From positions 124,001 to 188,000 of the forward strand of contig JACJZJ010000002.1 of NCBI GenBank assembly GCA_020635675.1: 64,000 bases of DNA, read 5' to 3'. Both the position numbers and the translations under genes were made by a program. This DNA is from Flavobacteriales bacterium (GTDB lineage Bacteria > Bacteroidota > Bacteroidia > Flavobacteriales_F > PHOS-HE28). The notes beneath the pieces are model-generated. The model was given only the letters and a program-made list of their open reading frames with translations, searched no databases and was not told the origin of the DNA. This document shows positions 45,888 through 56,266 of this stretch, one piece after another. Within the stretch, counting starts at the first letter, position 1, and the number at the start of each line of letters is the position of its first letter.

Positions 45888-47906
45888 ATGCAACAAGGCA
45901 GATTGCTCCTGTTTGTGATCGGAACGGCGGCCGCCCTGCCTCTGACCGCACAGAACATCGGCATCAACGCCAACGGCGCGGCACCCGACCCCAGCGCTCT
46001 TCTCGACATCGATGCGGCCGCTCTCCCAGCCACCGGCAAGCGGGGTCTCCTCATCCCCCGCATGACCACCTCCGAACGCGTGGCCATCACCTCACCTGCG
46101 AACGGCTTGATGGTCTACGACACCACCACCGGGGCCTTCTGGTATTTCGATGGGGCGCAATGGGTGCAATTGGTGGCCGGTGCGGACAATGACTGGATGA
46201 AGACCACCACCACCATCTACAACAACACCGATTCCATCGCCATTGGACGCGCCACGGCCTACACGGACCTCCACATGGCGTCCAACAAGAACCTGCTGAT
46301 CGGTGACTCGTTGAGCGGGACGGGGTTCAAGATGATCTACTACGCGAACAAGGGTGCGTTCCGCTGCGGCTATCTCACTTCACCGTTCGGCGGATACAAC
46401 TACGATCGTTTCTGGGATTACGATAGTGTGGGCTATTACTCCTGGGCCGGTGGGCAGAACTCCATGGCAAAGGGCTTCGGGTCCTTCGCTTTCGGTTCGT
46501 TCGGTTGGGCCAACGGTTCGAGCTCCGTCGCATTCTTCGGGAACGCCAAGGGCAACAATAGCTACACGTTCGGAGGCTACTCGAAGGGCCATGGGAGTTT
46601 CACGGTGGAGGGGACGGCCGAGGATGACGGCGGGATCGCCATGTACGGCTATGCCGGTGGACGCTACGGGGTGGCGATCGGTGGTGGCACCACGGGACTG
46701 GGTGCGTCCTCCTCACGCGAGGATTACGCTGTGGCGATCGGATGGAACGCGGATGCCAGAGGCCAGGCTTCCATCGCATTGGGGCCCAGCGATGCATTCG
46801 GTTACAATGCCTTCGCAACGGGTTGGGTCACCGAGGCACGCGGCAACTACAGCCAGAGCTTCGGGTACCGTACCGTGGCCTACCCGATGGGGTCGATGGC
46901 ACTGGGACGATACAACGTGATCACGGGGGACAGCGCTCTCTGGATCGGTTCCGATCCGGTGTTCCAGATAGGGGATGGAACCAGCACCACCAATCGCAGC
47001 AACTCGTTCACCGTCCTGAAGAACGGGCATACCGCCGTTGGCCTCGACTATCCTACAGGGATGTTGCAGGTGAGCACCGCGCTGGGATCGCTGGGCACGA
47101 CGGTGAACACGGCCAATGCGGCGGTCCTGATCGGGACCTCGACCTCGGGCATGGCGTTCGATGGGAACCAGATCGAAACCGTGGGGGACATGCTCTACCT
47201 CAATTTCGGATCGGCCGAGCATGTGGTCACCAATGTGGGCGGAGGCGACCTGGGCGTGGGTACGACCACGCCCGACCGCCGCGTGGACGTGGAGGGTTCG
47301 AACGAACAGTACGTGCGGGTTACCAGCACGGGCGGTACGCGCACCGCCGGAGTGGAGCTCAAGCGGACCGGGACCGGCTTCAGCGACTGGCAGATCCGGA
47401 ACCAAAGCGGCCTGCTATGGATCGGGCAGAGCAATGATGATCTGGCAACGGTGACCGATGTACTCCGCCTTGGCGGTTCCTCCGTCACGCCAGCCTCGGA
47501 CAACGCGATCACGCTCGGGCTTTCCACCCTGCGCTGGACCTCCGTCTATGCGGTGAACGGCACCATCAACACAAGTGATGCCCGCGACAAGACGGACGTG
47601 CGCGACCTTGAAGCTGGGCTCGAGGCGGTGTTGCGTCTACACCCGGTGCGGTACAGGTGGAAGGACCGCCCCTCGGATGGCGACAAGTTCGGCCTGATCG
47701 CCCAGGAATTGCGCGAGGTGCTTCCTGAGGTGGTCGTGGAAGGGGCGGGCGGGCCCGCCCCGGAGGAGGGCACCTTCGACCCGGGCGAAGGGCGCCTCGG
47801 TGTCTACTACAGCGACCTGATCCCCGTACTGATCAGGTCGATCCAGGAACAGGACGCGATGATCCGGGACCTGCGCGCACGCATCGCTCGCCTTGAGCAA
47901 CGCTGA
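45888..47906 (+). CDS. Secreted head-repeat protein with C-terminal S74 chaperone domain
   Basis: 672 residues. Signal peptide (~1-21), a short start domain common in Bacteroidota tail-fibre-like proteins (NIGINANGAAPDPSALLDID), YadA-head-like repeats (~200-350; SFAFGSFGWANGSSSVAFFG, YAVAIGWNADARGQASIALG) and a peptidase-S74-type intramolecular chaperone domain (~560-650; TSDARDKTDVRDLEAGLEAV, DKFGLIAQELREVLPEVVVE). The C-terminal coiled coil is IRDLRARIARLEQR. In tail spikes the S74 domain guides trimer folding and cuts itself off; SDARDKTD contains the Ser-Asp at the usual cleavage site. No phage genes surround it, so a host surface fibre is likely. Confidence 0.85.
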   Translation: MQQGRLLLFVIGTAAALPLTAQNIGINANGAAPDPSALLDIDAAALPATGKRGLLIPRMTTSERVAITSPANGLMVYDTTTGAFWYFDGAQWVQLVAGADNDWMKTTTTIYNNTDSIAIGRATAYTDLHMASNKNLLIGDSLSGTGFKMIYYANKGAFRCGYLTSPFGGYNYDRFWDYDSVGYYSWAGGQNSMAKGFGSFAFGSFGWANGSSSVAFFGNAKGNNSYTFGGYSKGHGSFTVEGTAEDDGGIAMYGYAGGRYGVAIGGGTTGLGASSSREDYAVAIGWNADARGQASIALGPSDAFGYNAFATGWVTEARGNYSQSFGYRTVAYPMGSMALGRYNVITGDSALWIGSDPVFQIGDGTSTTNRSNSFTVLKNGHTAVGLDYPTGMLQVSTALGSLGTTVNTANAAVLIGTSTSGMAFDGNQIETVGDMLYLNFGSAEHVVTNVGGGDLGVGTTTPDRRVDVEGSNEQYVRVTSTGGTRTAGVELKRTGTGFSDWQIRNQSGLLWIGQSNDDLATVTDVLRLGGSSVTPASDNAITLGLSTLRWTSVYAVNGTINTSDARDKTDVRDLEAGLEAVLRLHPVRYRWKDRPSDGDKFGLIAQELREVLPEVVVEGAGGPAPEEGTFDPGEGRLGVYYSDLIPVLIRSIQEQDAMIRDLRARIARLEQR

Positions 47907-47909
47907 GAC

Positions 47910-50900
47910 CTACGGCACCTGCTCCACCTTCACGTTCGTTGGCAATGACCCACCGATGGTCTGCAGGATCGGATCGCGGTCGTTACTCGCTCCCGTGTAC
48001 TTGACCGTGCCGTTCAGGTTCACGTCCTCGGGATAGTATCCGTTGGCCGTGGCCGTTGGGATGGTGCCTCCGATCCGCACCAGGATGGGATCGCGGTCGT
48101 TGTTCGCGCCGGTGTATTTGATCACGCCGTCGCCGGTCACATCGCCCATCCACGCCACCATCACGCCATTGTCGTTCTTCTGCGCATTCGTTCCCCAGGT
48201 GGCGGTGGCCGGTTCGGTGAAGTCGATCAGCGTGCCCATGTCCTGGAGCAGGACGGGGTCATAGGTCATGACACCCAGGTGATTGCGGTGACGCACCACC
48301 ACGTGATAGTCCCCTGCCGGAACACCGGCGAACACGATGGTCTGTTCGCCCGTGGCATCCATCAGGTTGCCCGAGCGCTGCACCAGCACGGGCTTGCTGT
48401 CCACCACGACGGAGGGGTCGGAATTGTCGCGCAACTCCACCATGGCCCAGTCGACGGGCGAGGCCAGACCGGTGAACGCCAGGACGTCCGGGTTGGCCTG
48501 TACGCCCATGCCATAGGGATCGGTGTTGGGCAGCACACCATTGTCCCGTAGATCGCTGCGCATGGCGGTACCGTCATAGGCCCCTTCCATGTTGGCGCGC
48601 AGATTCACCATGGCCTGGTGGTCATCGTGGTCCAATATGCCGTTGCTGTCGCGATCCACGCCCATGCGCACAGCCGTGTTGGCACCCACGATCGTCCAGC
48701 TCAGGGGTGAGCCACCCGCTTGTGCCGCGTTCACCAATTGCGCATGGGTGACCGTCTGCCCAGCGATGTCCGACTGGTAGTTGTCGCTGCCGATGTAATA
48801 GAACCCGCGGAATTCGCCCTGGTACATGCCCTTCACGATCATTCCGTATTGTGTGCCATAGTCGTTCACGAGGTTCTTCATGATGGTCAGTTGCGCGGTG
48901 CTGCCCTGAGCGGCGTTGATGGTCTCGCGCAGGCCCACCGCTGGTCCGGCATCATGCACATCGGTGGAGGCCAATGGGAAATTGGCCGTGTTCAAACAGG
49001 CCGAACAGTTCGCCGGTGTGATCCCACCCGACCAGGAAAGGAGCTCCGGCTCGTAGTCCCCCAGGTAGTTCCCTGTGCCGGTCTCATTGAACCAGGTCTC
49101 CATGATGCCATCGGCCAACATGCCGAAGCCCACATTGCAACTGGTGGTGTTGTAGAAGAAGCCGTTCTTGCGGTAAGTGCTGCGGAGGTCGGCCGCCATG
49201 TTGCGATTGGCCACGAAGCCGGTCGTGTTCGGGGCCACTCCACCGGCCACGAAACCATCGCCGGCGAGGTCTCCCCTGCCGGTTTGTGCATTGTGGCAGT
49301 TGGCGCAGTTGAGATTCATCGAAACGAAGAGCTTGACCCCGGCACTTGGAATGGATTGGAACGTGGTGCCGATCCCTCTTACCCGGTTCGGGTTGCAACG
49401 TTCGGTCGCTGCAGCAACGCTCGATTCCGGTCGATACGTTCGGTATGGATTGGGCACATACCAGGTCTCGGCCAGGAAGTCGGCGAACTCCTGCATGGGT
49501 CCAGGGTCCATGGGCGCATCCCTTCCCTGGAGTGTATGGAACGCGTCCGCGAAATCCGCGAACTCGTGCTTGTCGCCCCGCCAGTGCAGGTTGCCACGTC
49601 CGTGGTCGATGATATCCACCAGGAACTGCGTGGTCTTCACTCCTTTCAATGGGTGGAAGGACTTGCCGTCCACCGTCTGCATGTCGGCCGATGGATCGCC
49701 GAGGTCCCAGCCCAGGCGGTCCCAACGAGCATCGACATGGCAGGAGGCGCAGGCGATGTGTCCGGTGCCCGACCCGTCAAGGGTGCCGTAGAGCACGCGG
49801 CGACCGGCCTTGATCACCTGTGGTGTCGGGTCGAAGAAATTGGCGCGGGCGATCTCCTTCTCTGTGGCCATATCCACGGTGCTTATGGTGCCTTCGAACT
49901 TGTTCAGGACATAGAATCGGTCGCGTGTCCCGTCGATCACGATACCGGTCGGGCCCTCGCCCACGGCTATCGCCCCCCCGCCCACACGCGCTCCACTGGC
50001 GTCGACGGCGATGACATTGTTGGAGCCCATGCCCGTGATGTAGGCCTTGGAACCGTCCGCCAGCCAGGCGATGCCCCTGGGATCTCCGACGGAGAGCTCC
50101 CGCTGTGCCTGGGGCACGCTGGAACTCGTGTAAGTGAGATGCGGGTTCAGATCGGTGATGGCCGGCGATCCACCCGAGGTGAACTGGCTGATGTTGACCC
50201 GCAGGAACTTGCCGTTCAGGTTGGGTTCGAAACGGACCTGGTTCGTGGCATCGGTGCCCACGACGCTGACCTTGCCGTCCGCTGGGTTCACTGCCATCGC
50301 CATGAGGATGTTGCCCAGATGGGTCTTGTAGGTCAGGGCCAGACTGTTCGCGTTCAACATGGCCACATCGCGGTCGGGCATGTCCCACCCGACCGTCCGC
50401 ACCCCGACGCCTCCGGTGATGATCGTGCTCCAGTCGTGGTTGTTGTCGTCCATCCACTGGCCGCTCGCGTTCTTGCGTACGATCAGCGTGTGGCTGTTGT
50501 CCGTGGGCGGGTTGAGCGGATTGAGCGGCGGATCAAAACCGGTGCCCGCATTGGGTACGATGCCGGCCGCGGCGTTCAACGCACCGCCATACGGTCCCGC
50601 GGGGTTGATCACGTCATCGGAAATATTGGTGCACCCTCCCTGCGGAGAGCAGACACCGGAGGCGGCGAACGTATTGCCGGGCACCACGGTTGTCTGATTG
50701 CCCGATTCGAAGAAAGCGGTGTAGACCGTGCTGCCGTCCGGACTTACGGCCATGGCACGTGGCAGCTCACCTTCCAGCAGGACCTCCGTGGGCGGGTTGC
50801 CAAGGTTGGCTGGATCGAACACCTGGATGCTCTCCTTGCCTCCGCAAGAGACGAAGGCCTTCTGTGGCGTGCCGGCGAACACGACATCGGCGGGCTCGTC

Positions 50901-51299
50901 CTCGGTGGCCAGGCTGCGTACCACCACGTTCTGGGTCAGATCGACGATGCTGACCTCATCGCTCACCTGGTCCACCACCCAAGCCTCGGTGTTGCTGCGG
51001 ACACGCACGGTGACCGGATCAAGGCCCACAGGTATGCTTGCGACGTTCAGAAGCTCATGCGCGGTGATCTGGAATACCTCCAGACTGTTGTTGGCCGTAT
51101 TCACGGCGAGCAGTTTGGTGCCGTCCGGGGTCATGTCCAGCGGATGCACGTGCGCCGATTCGAAGTTCATGAAGTCGCTCGCCGGCACGGCGGAGCCGAC
51201 GTTGGGCAGTTCGAAGGCCTGGAAAGCCGAGGCGGCGATGACCGCGCCCGTCAGGGAAACACCGACGAGCACCTGGTGACGGGTACGCACGACACGCAT
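47910..51299 (-). CDS. Exported beta-propeller and di-haem cytochrome c protein
   Basis: 1129 residues. Signal anchor or peptide (~1-26), a YncE/YVTN-like propeller (~45-490; MTPDGTKLLAVNTANNSLEV, PTGIVIDGTRDRFYVLNKFE), then a cytochrome region with two CxxCH haem sites, CASCH (~514) and CANCH (~665), as in di-haem peroxidase-like proteins. The MGVDRDSNGILDHDD segment follows (~885) and a C-terminal module (~900-1129) ends in two KYTGAxNDRDPIL repeats. That module also ends the 56.3-60.2 kb protein. No type A or B sorting domain is seen. A -7-like element lies 46 bases upstream. The redox partner and substrate are unknown. Confidence 0.85.
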   Translation of the reverse strand: MRVVRTRHQVLVGVSLTGAVIAASAFQAFELPNVGSAVPASDFMNFESAHVHPLDMTPDGTKLLAVNTANNSLEVFQITAHELLNVASIPVGLDPVTVRVRSNTEAWVVDQVSDEVSIVDLTQNVVVRSLATEDEPADVVFAGTPQKAFVSCGGKESIQVFDPANLGNPPTEVLLEGELPRAMAVSPDGSTVYTAFFESGNQTTVVPGNTFAASGVCSPQGGCTNISDDVINPAGPYGGALNAAAGIVPNAGTGFDPPLNPLNPPTDNSHTLIVRKNASGQWMDDNNHDWSTIITGGVGVRTVGWDMPDRDVAMLNANSLALTYKTHLGNILMAMAVNPADGKVSVVGTDATNQVRFEPNLNGKFLRVNISQFTSGGSPAITDLNPHLTYTSSSVPQAQRELSVGDPRGIAWLADGSKAYITGMGSNNVIAVDASGARVGGGAIAVGEGPTGIVIDGTRDRFYVLNKFEGTISTVDMATEKEIARANFFDPTPQVIKAGRRVLYGTLDGSGTGHIACASCHVDARWDRLGWDLGDPSADMQTVDGKSFHPLKGVKTTQFLVDIIDHGRGNLHWRGDKHEFADFADAFHTLQGRDAPMDPGPMQEFADFLAETWYVPNPYRTYRPESSVAAATERCNPNRVRGIGTTFQSIPSAGVKLFVSMNLNCANCHNAQTGRGDLAGDGFVAGGVAPNTTGFVANRNMAADLRSTYRKNGFFYNTTSCNVGFGMLADGIMETWFNETGTGNYLGDYEPELLSWSGGITPANCSACLNTANFPLASTDVHDAGPAVGLRETINAAQGSTAQLTIMKNLVNDYGTQYGMIVKGMYQGEFRGFYYIGSDNYQSDIAGQTVTHAQLVNAAQAGGSPLSWTIVGANTAVRMGVDRDSNGILDHDDHQAMVNLRANMEGAYDGTAMRSDLRDNGVLPNTDPYGMGVQANPDVLAFTGLASPVDWAMVELRDNSDPSVVVDSKPVLVQRSGNLMDATGEQTIVFAGVPAGDYHVVVRHRNHLGVMTYDPVLLQDMGTLIDFTEPATATWGTNAQKNDNGVMVAWMGDVTGDGVIKYTGANNDRDPILVRIGGTIPTATANGYYPEDVNLNGTVKYTGASNDRDPILQTIGGSLPTNVKVEQVP

Positions 51300-51344
51300 G
51301 GCGGGAGGACTTTGGTACGGGACAGGAATGTAGAAAGAAGCCCC

Positions 51345-51352
51345 TCAAGTTA
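51345..51352 (-). promoter_or_regulatory. -7-like element TAACTTGA
   Basis: TAnnTTGA variant on the minus strand, 46 bases before the start of the di-haem protein gene. Confidence 0.4.
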
Positions 51353-51379
51353 GTCGCATCTCCCCTGAAATGCAAAGTG

Positions 51380-52591
51380 TTACACCTGTGGCACGCCGTC
51401 CTTCACCACACCCATGTCCCTGCCGACCTTGCCGAACGCGGAAAGCGCGCGGTCGATATGCGCGTCCGTGTGGGCCGCACTGAGCTGTACCCGTATCCGT
51501 GCTTCACCTTTCGGTACTACGGGGTAGAAAAAGCCGATCACGTAGATCCCTTCCTTCAGCAACCGGTCCGCCATCTCCTGGCTCAACTTGGCATCGCCAA
51601 GCATCACGGGCACGATCGCCGCACCCGCTCCACGTGTGGAGAAGCCAAGCGCCTCGATACCGTTGCGAAAACGCGCCACGTTGCTCTCCAACCGATCGCG
51701 CAGTTCGGTGGTGCTGCTCAAAAGGTCGATCACGCGGATGGAGGCACCCACGATCGCCGGGGCCAGCGAATTGCTGAACAAGTACGGTCGGCTGCGTTGG
51801 CGGAGCATGTCCACGATCTCCTTCCGTCCGGTGGTGTAGCCGCCCATGGCCCCACCGAGCGCCTTGCCCAATGTACCGGTGATGATGTCCACACGACCGG
51901 TCACACCGCAATGCTCGACGCTCCCACGTCCGGTCCTTCCGATGAACCCGGCGGCATGGCATTCGTCCACCATCACCAGCGCATCGTACTTGTCCGCCAG
52001 GTCGCAGATCCCCTTCAGGTCGGCGATGATGCCGTCCATGCTGAACACACCGTCGGTGACGATGACCTTGAACCGCGCTCCATCGGCCTTCGCCTGCTGG
52101 AGCTGCTTCTCGAGATCCACCATGTCATTGTTCGCATAGCGGTAGCGCTTCGCCTTGCACAGCCGCACGCCATCGATGATACTGGCATGGTTGAGCGTAT
52201 CGCTGATGATGGCATCCTGCTCACCGAGCAGCGGTTCGAACACGCCCCCGTTCGCATCGAAACAGGCGGCATAGAGTATCGTATCCTCGGTGCCGTGGAA
52301 GGTGGCCAGCTTGGTCTCGAGTTCCTTGTGGATGTCCTGTGTGCCACAGATGAACCGCACACTGCTCATGCCGTATCCGTGCGTATCGAGCACGGCATGC
52401 GCGGCCTTGATCACCTCGGGGTGCGAACTGAGCCCCAGGTAATTGTTCGCACAGAAGTTGAGCACGGTGCGTCCGTTCACGGTGATCTCGGCGCCCTGTT
52501 CACTGGTGATGACGCGCTCATGCTTGTACAGGCCGGCATCATCGATGGTCCGCAATTCCTTGCTCAGATGGTCCTTGATCGCTCCGTACAT
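51380..52591 (-). CDS. kbl: Glycine C-acetyltransferase (2-amino-3-ketobutyrate CoA ligase)
   Basis: 403 residues of the alpha-oxoamine synthase family (PLP fold type I). Landmarks are [20 protein letters not shown], the [15 protein letters not shown] loop, [18 protein letters not shown] with the cofactor-contacting Asp and His, and the PLP lysine in [17 protein letters not shown] (~242). It interconverts 2-amino-3-oxobutyrate with glycine and acetyl-CoA in threonine breakdown. No threonine dehydrogenase gene is in the window. Start at 52591, where the N-terminus [20 protein letters not shown] matches Kbl; the -7 element lies 23 bases upstream. Confidence 0.93.
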   Translation of the reverse strand: MYGAIKDHLSKELRTIDDAGLYKHERVITSEQGAEITVNGRTVLNFCANNYLGLSSHPEVIKAAHAVLDTHGYGMSSVRFICGTQDIHKELETKLATFHGTEDTILYAACFDANGGVFEPLLGEQDAIISDTLNHASIIDGVRLCKAKRYRYANNDMVDLEKQLQQAKADGARFKVIVTDGVFSMDGIIADLKGICDLADKYDALVMVDECHAAGFIGRTGRGSVEHCGVTGRVDIITGTLGKALGGAMGGYTTGRKEIVDMLRQRSRPYLFSNSLAPAIVGASIRVIDLLSSTTELRDRLESNVARFRNGIEALGFSTRGAGAAIVPVMLGDAKLSQEMADRLLKEGIYVIGFFYPVVPKGEARIRVQLSAAHTDAHIDRALSAFGKVGRDMGVVKDGVPQV

Positions 52592-52614
52592 GGGGGAATG
52601 GGATGGATGGGAGG

Positions 52615-52622
52615 CGAAGGTA
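52615..52622 (-). promoter_or_regulatory. -7 promoter element TACCTTCG for kbl
   Basis: One-base variant of TAnnTTTG on the minus strand, 23 bases before the kbl ATG. Confidence 0.5.
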
Positions 52623-52764
52623 GGAAGGTGTCGAAGTGGGTTCCGGCGATCGATCCGACGGTCCCATCGGTCGTTCCAACCGGTCCGGACGGATCCCTGC
52701 CTACGATCAGGTTCCGAATGGGTCGAGAGCGATATTTTGCTCCTGGAACACGGCCCATCCATCG

Positions 52765-54003
52765 ATGCGAAGGGCTTTTCAATTCTGTTGGGGGCTGGCT
52801 GCGGCCCTTGATGCCGGGGCGCAGAACCTTGTGGTGAACGGGGGTTTTGAGACCTATTCGGCCCTGCCAACGACCTATTCCCAGGTCTGCTACGCCAGTG
52901 GGTGGTCCTCCCCGAGCGGATATTGTTCGCTGGTCGTTGGCTGCGGTAGCCCGGAGTACTACAACACCGGCAGCTCGGGAGGTGTCGCACCACCCTCCAC
53001 CTATTGGGCGACGGTGATGCCCCATACCGGCCACGGCATGGTGGGCTTCGCTCCCTGGTACTGGACGAACACCACCTTCCGGGAATACGTTCGCGGCAGC
53101 CTGACCACGCCGCTCGTTCCCGGCCAGACCTATGATGTGGGCTTCTGGCTCACCAACGGCGTGAGCACGATCCATCCCTACGGCATCGATCACATCGGCG
53201 TGGCCTTCAGCACGGCCCCCTTGACGCAAAGCTGTGGCGCCCAGATCGCCTATACCCCGCAGATCGAGATCCCCGGCGTGTTCTACTCCACCACGTGGCA
53301 GTATTTCACGTTCAGCTTCACGCCCACGGCCGCCTATTCATACATCTGCTTCGGCAATTTCGTTCCGTGGGGATCGACGACCTACCAGATCCTGGGGGCC
53401 TCGGGCAATTCCGGTTCCTATTACTACCTGGATGACGTCACGGTCCAACCCTCCGTGCTTCTGCCTATCGAGCTGATCCGTTTCGACGCCTCGGCCGATG
53501 GTCACGGTGGGACCGACCTGGAATGGGTGACGGCCAGCGAACAGGGCAACGACCACTTCGTCGTGGAGCGATCGGTCGATGGTCAACTGTTCACCGCCAT
53601 CGATGAGGTGGCCGGTGCGGGTGATGCACAGACCATGCAGAGCTATGCCGACCATGACGCCTCCCCTTCACCGGGCCTGAACTACTACCGGTTGCGCCAG
53701 GTGGACCTCGACGGGCACGAGCGCCTGAGCGGGATGCGCAGCGTATGGATCGATCATTCCGGCTGGATAGCGGAACTGCTCGTTCGGCCCCTTCCGGCGA
53801 ACGGTCCGCTCCAGGTGTTGTTGCCTGCAAGTGTGTCCGCTGACAGGCTGTTGGTGCTGGATGGATCGGGGCGGACCGTCCTTGAGTTCGTGCTGGGGGA
53901 CCGGAACGCGGTGACGATCGATGGACTGGCCGCCGGGCCCTATGCGGCGATCGCCATGAACAGGGGTTGCCCCACGGCGCAGGGCAGGATCATCGTGCTC
54001 TGA
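52765..54003 (+). CDS. Secreted T9SS type A sorting-domain protein
   Basis: 412 residues. Signal peptide ([20 protein letters not shown]), then a carbohydrate-binding-like beta-sandwich (~22-235). That sandwich begins [20 protein letters not shown] and contains [15 protein letters not shown] and YLDDVTVQP, as in the N-terminal domain of many exported Bacteroidota proteins. A fibronectin-like segment (~240-330; [20 protein letters not shown]) and a type A sorting domain (~335-412) follow. No enzyme motif. Its stop TGA is followed at once by TCA, the reverse-strand stop of copA, so the two genes abut with no spacer. A TATTTTGC sequence ~30 bases upstream may be its -7 element. Confidence 0.85.
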   Translation: MRRAFQFCWGLAAALDAGAQNLVVNGGFETYSALPTTYSQVCYASGWSSPSGYCSLVVGCGSPEYYNTGSSGGVAPPSTYWATVMPHTGHGMVGFAPWYWTNTTFREYVRGSLTTPLVPGQTYDVGFWLTNGVSTIHPYGIDHIGVAFSTAPLTQSCGAQIAYTPQIEIPGVFYSTTWQYFTFSFTPTAAYSYICFGNFVPWGSTTYQILGASGNSGSYYYLDDVTVQPSVLLPIELIRFDASADGHGGTDLEWVTASEQGNDHFVVERSVDGQLFTAIDEVAGAGDAQTMQSYADHDASPSPGLNYYRLRQVDLDGHERLSGMRSVWIDHSGWIAELLVRPLPANGPLQVLLPASVSADRLLVLDGSGRTVLEFVLGDRNAVTIDGLAAGPYAAIAMNRGCPTAQGRIIVL

Positions 54004-56229
54004 TCACGCGATGCGCATCCAGCGCAACCGCAGACTGTTCGACACCACGCTCACGGAACTGAGCGCCATCGCGGCACCGGCGAAGACCGGATCGAGCAGG
54101 AAGCCGTTCACCGGATAAAGCACGCCCGCGGCGATCGGGATCCCGATCACATTGTAGATGAACGCCCAGAACAGGTTCTGCCGCACCACACGCATGGTCC
54201 GACGCGATAGCACGATCGCCCTTGGCAATGCACGCAGGTCGGGGGAGATCAACGTCATCTGCGCCACCTCCATCGCGATGTCGCTCCCCTTTCCCATGGC
54301 GATGGCGACGTCGGCCACGGCCATCGCTTCGGAGTCGTTGATGCCATCACCGACCATGGCCACGACCTTGCCGTGTCCGTGCAGGCTGCGCACATAGGCC
54401 GCCTTGTCCGCGGGCAAAGCCTCGGACCGATGCATGGGGATCCCGACGGCCTCCGCAACGGCTTTCGCGGTGCGCGGTCCATCGCCGGTCTGCATCGATA
54501 CGGCGATCCCCATGTCCTGCAAACGGGCGACCGCCTCCGCAGCTCCCTCCTTCACCGGGTCGGTGATGGCGAACGCACCGACCGCCTGTCCATCGCGGGC
54601 TACCCAGACCAGCGTGCTGCCTTTACGCTCGAGCGCGGCCGCGGATCGCACCAGCTCCATGGGCACCTGCACCCGCCGTTCGTCGAGGGAACGCCGGCTG
54701 CCGATCGTCCAGGCGTGACCGTTCACCGTGGCTCTCACGCCCATGCCGGGATGGCTTTCGAAATGGTCCACCTCTGGCACGGCGGCCTTCCCGTTGGTGA
54801 GGTACGCCACCACCGCCTGTGCGAGCGGATGTTCGCTGCGGGCCTCGATCGCGCGGACCGCCATCCGGTCCACCACCTCCTCCAGGCCGATCATCTCGAC
54901 CACCCGCGGTCGCCCTTCGGTGATCGTCCCGGTCTTGTCCAGGACGATGGCGTCCAGGTCGCGGACCTTCTCCAAGCTTTCGGCGTCCTTGATCAGGATG
55001 CCCATCTCCGCCGCACGCCCAACGCCGGCCATGATCGCCGTGGGGGTGGCCAGACCCAGTGCACAGGGACAGGCAATGACCAAAACGCTCACCATCGCCA
55101 AGAGACCGTGGGTCGATGCATCGGGGCCGCCCACCGACCACCAGATCAGGAAGGTGAGCAATGCCGCGACCATCACGCCGGGCACGAACACGGCGGCCAC
55201 GCGGTCCACCAGCCGTTGCACGGGCGCCTTGCTGCCCTGCGCCTGCCGCACGGTGCTGATGATCCGGCCCAGCAGCGTTGTCGCCCCGACCTTTTCGGCC
55301 CGCATGCGGAAGCTGCCCTTCTGGTTCACGGAGCCCGCCAGCACCGCCATCCCGGCGGAACGTTCCACGGGCATCGGTTCACCGGTCAGGGCGCTCTCGT
55401 CAACGAACGATGACCCATCCACCACCCGGCCATCCACGGCGATGCGCTCTCCAGGCCGGACGAGGAGCAGGTCGCCGATGGCCACATCGCCCAGGGGGAC
55501 CTCCTGCTGGGCACCGTCCTCCTCGACGCGCACCACGCTATCCGGTCGAAGACCCATCAGCTGACGGATCGCAGCGGAGGTACCCACCTTGGCGCGTTCC
55601 TCGAGCCATTTGCCGAGCAGGATGAAAGCGATCACCACCGCGGCCGCCTCGAAATACACGTGCGCCGTGAGCCCGCGCTCCTCCAACATCTGCGGGAGAA
55701 CGGTGTTGAAGGCACTGAAGAGATAGGCCATCCCGGTGCTCAGCGCCACCAAGGTGTCCATGTTGGCCGTGCGGTGGCGGGCCTGCTTCCAGGCATTGAT
55801 GAAGAAGTCGCGACCGAACACGAACACCACGGGCGTGGTCAATGCCCAGGCCACCCACCTGGCCCAGGCGGCGTGCATGAACACCATGCCGAGGATCATC
55901 ACCGGCACCGCCAGCACAAGTGCGCCGATCATGCGATCGCGCAGGCTCCGGATGCGCTGCTGCTGTTCCCTGGCCAGTGCATCATCGAGGCCATCGTCGG
56001 CCACGTCGATCACCAGGTCATAGCCGATGCTTTGCACGGCCTTGCGCAAGACCTCCGGGGTCACCGCAGCGTCATCGAACCGGACACGCACGCTGTTCGT
56101 AGCCAGGTTCACCACCACCTCCTGCACACCCTGCTGCGCGCCAAGCATGGACTCCACGCTTTGCACGCAACTGGCGCAGGTCATGCCCTGGACCGGGAAT
56201 GTGCGGACGGTCAAGCGAGCATCGGCCAC
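54004..56229 (-). CDS. copA: Copper-translocating P-type ATPase
   Basis: 741 residues. One N-terminal HMA domain with the metal-binding GMTCASC, the TGEP actuator motif, the transmembrane CPC in [11 protein letters not shown] (~388), the phosphorylation site DKTGT (~431), SEHPLAQA (the heavy-metal HP motif) and [22 protein letters not shown]5/TM6 residues FIYNVIGIP and [15 protein letters not shown] (YN, MxxSS) are the Cu(I)-transport signature. It pumps Cu(I) out of the cytoplasm using ATP. A GTG start at 56229 lies right behind a TACCTTTG element, suggesting a leaderless mRNA. No copper-responsive operator was recognised. Confidence 0.93.
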   Translation of the reverse strand: MADARLTVRTFPVQGMTCASCVQSVESMLGAQQGVQEVVVNLATNSVRVRFDDAAVTPEVLRKAVQSIGYDLVIDVADDGLDDALAREQQQRIRSLRDRMIGALVLAVPVMILGMVFMHAAWARWVAWALTTPVVFVFGRDFFINAWKQARHRTANMDTLVALSTGMAYLFSAFNTVLPQMLEERGLTAHVYFEAAAVVIAFILLGKWLEERAKVGTSAAIRQLMGLRPDSVVRVEEDGAQQEVPLGDVAIGDLLLVRPGERIAVDGRVVDGSSFVDESALTGEPMPVERSAGMAVLAGSVNQKGSFRMRAEKVGATTLLGRIISTVRQAQGSKAPVQRLVDRVAAVFVPGVMVAALLTFLIWWSVGGPDASTHGLLAMVSVLVIACPCALGLATPTAIMAGVGRAAEMGILIKDAESLEKVRDLDAIVLDKTGTITEGRPRVVEMIGLEEVVDRMAVRAIEARSEHPLAQAVVAYLTNGKAAVPEVDHFESHPGMGVRATVNGHAWTIGSRRSLDERRVQVPMELVRSAAALERKGSTLVWVARDGQAVGAFAITDPVKEGAAEAVARLQDMGIAVSMQTGDGPRTAKAVAEAVGIPMHRSEALPADKAAYVRSLHGHGKVVAMVGDGINDSEAMAVADVAIAMGKGSDIAMEVAQMTLISPDLRALPRAIVLSRRTMRVVRQNLFWAFIYNVIGIPIAAGVLYPVNGFLLDPVFAGAAMALSSVSVVSNSLRLRWMRIA

Positions 56230-56233
56230 TTTG

Positions 56234-56241
56234 CAAAGGTA
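56234..56241 (-). promoter_or_regulatory. -7 promoter element TACCTTTG for copA
   Basis: Exact TAnnTTTG match on the minus strand, 4 bases before the GTG start at 56229. Confidence 0.6.
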
Positions 56242-56266
56242 CCGGGGCGCCTACCGATGTCGTTGG

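Noticed and set aside
44000..46090. 696-codon minus-strand open frame
   Set aside because: Antisense to the delta-60 repeat protein; no signal peptide or domain, and it spans the boundary of two real genes.
48720..51353. 877-codon plus-strand open frame
   Set aside because: Exact antisense of the di-haem propeller protein, whose haem motifs and propeller repeats are convincing; the composition is that of a shadow frame.
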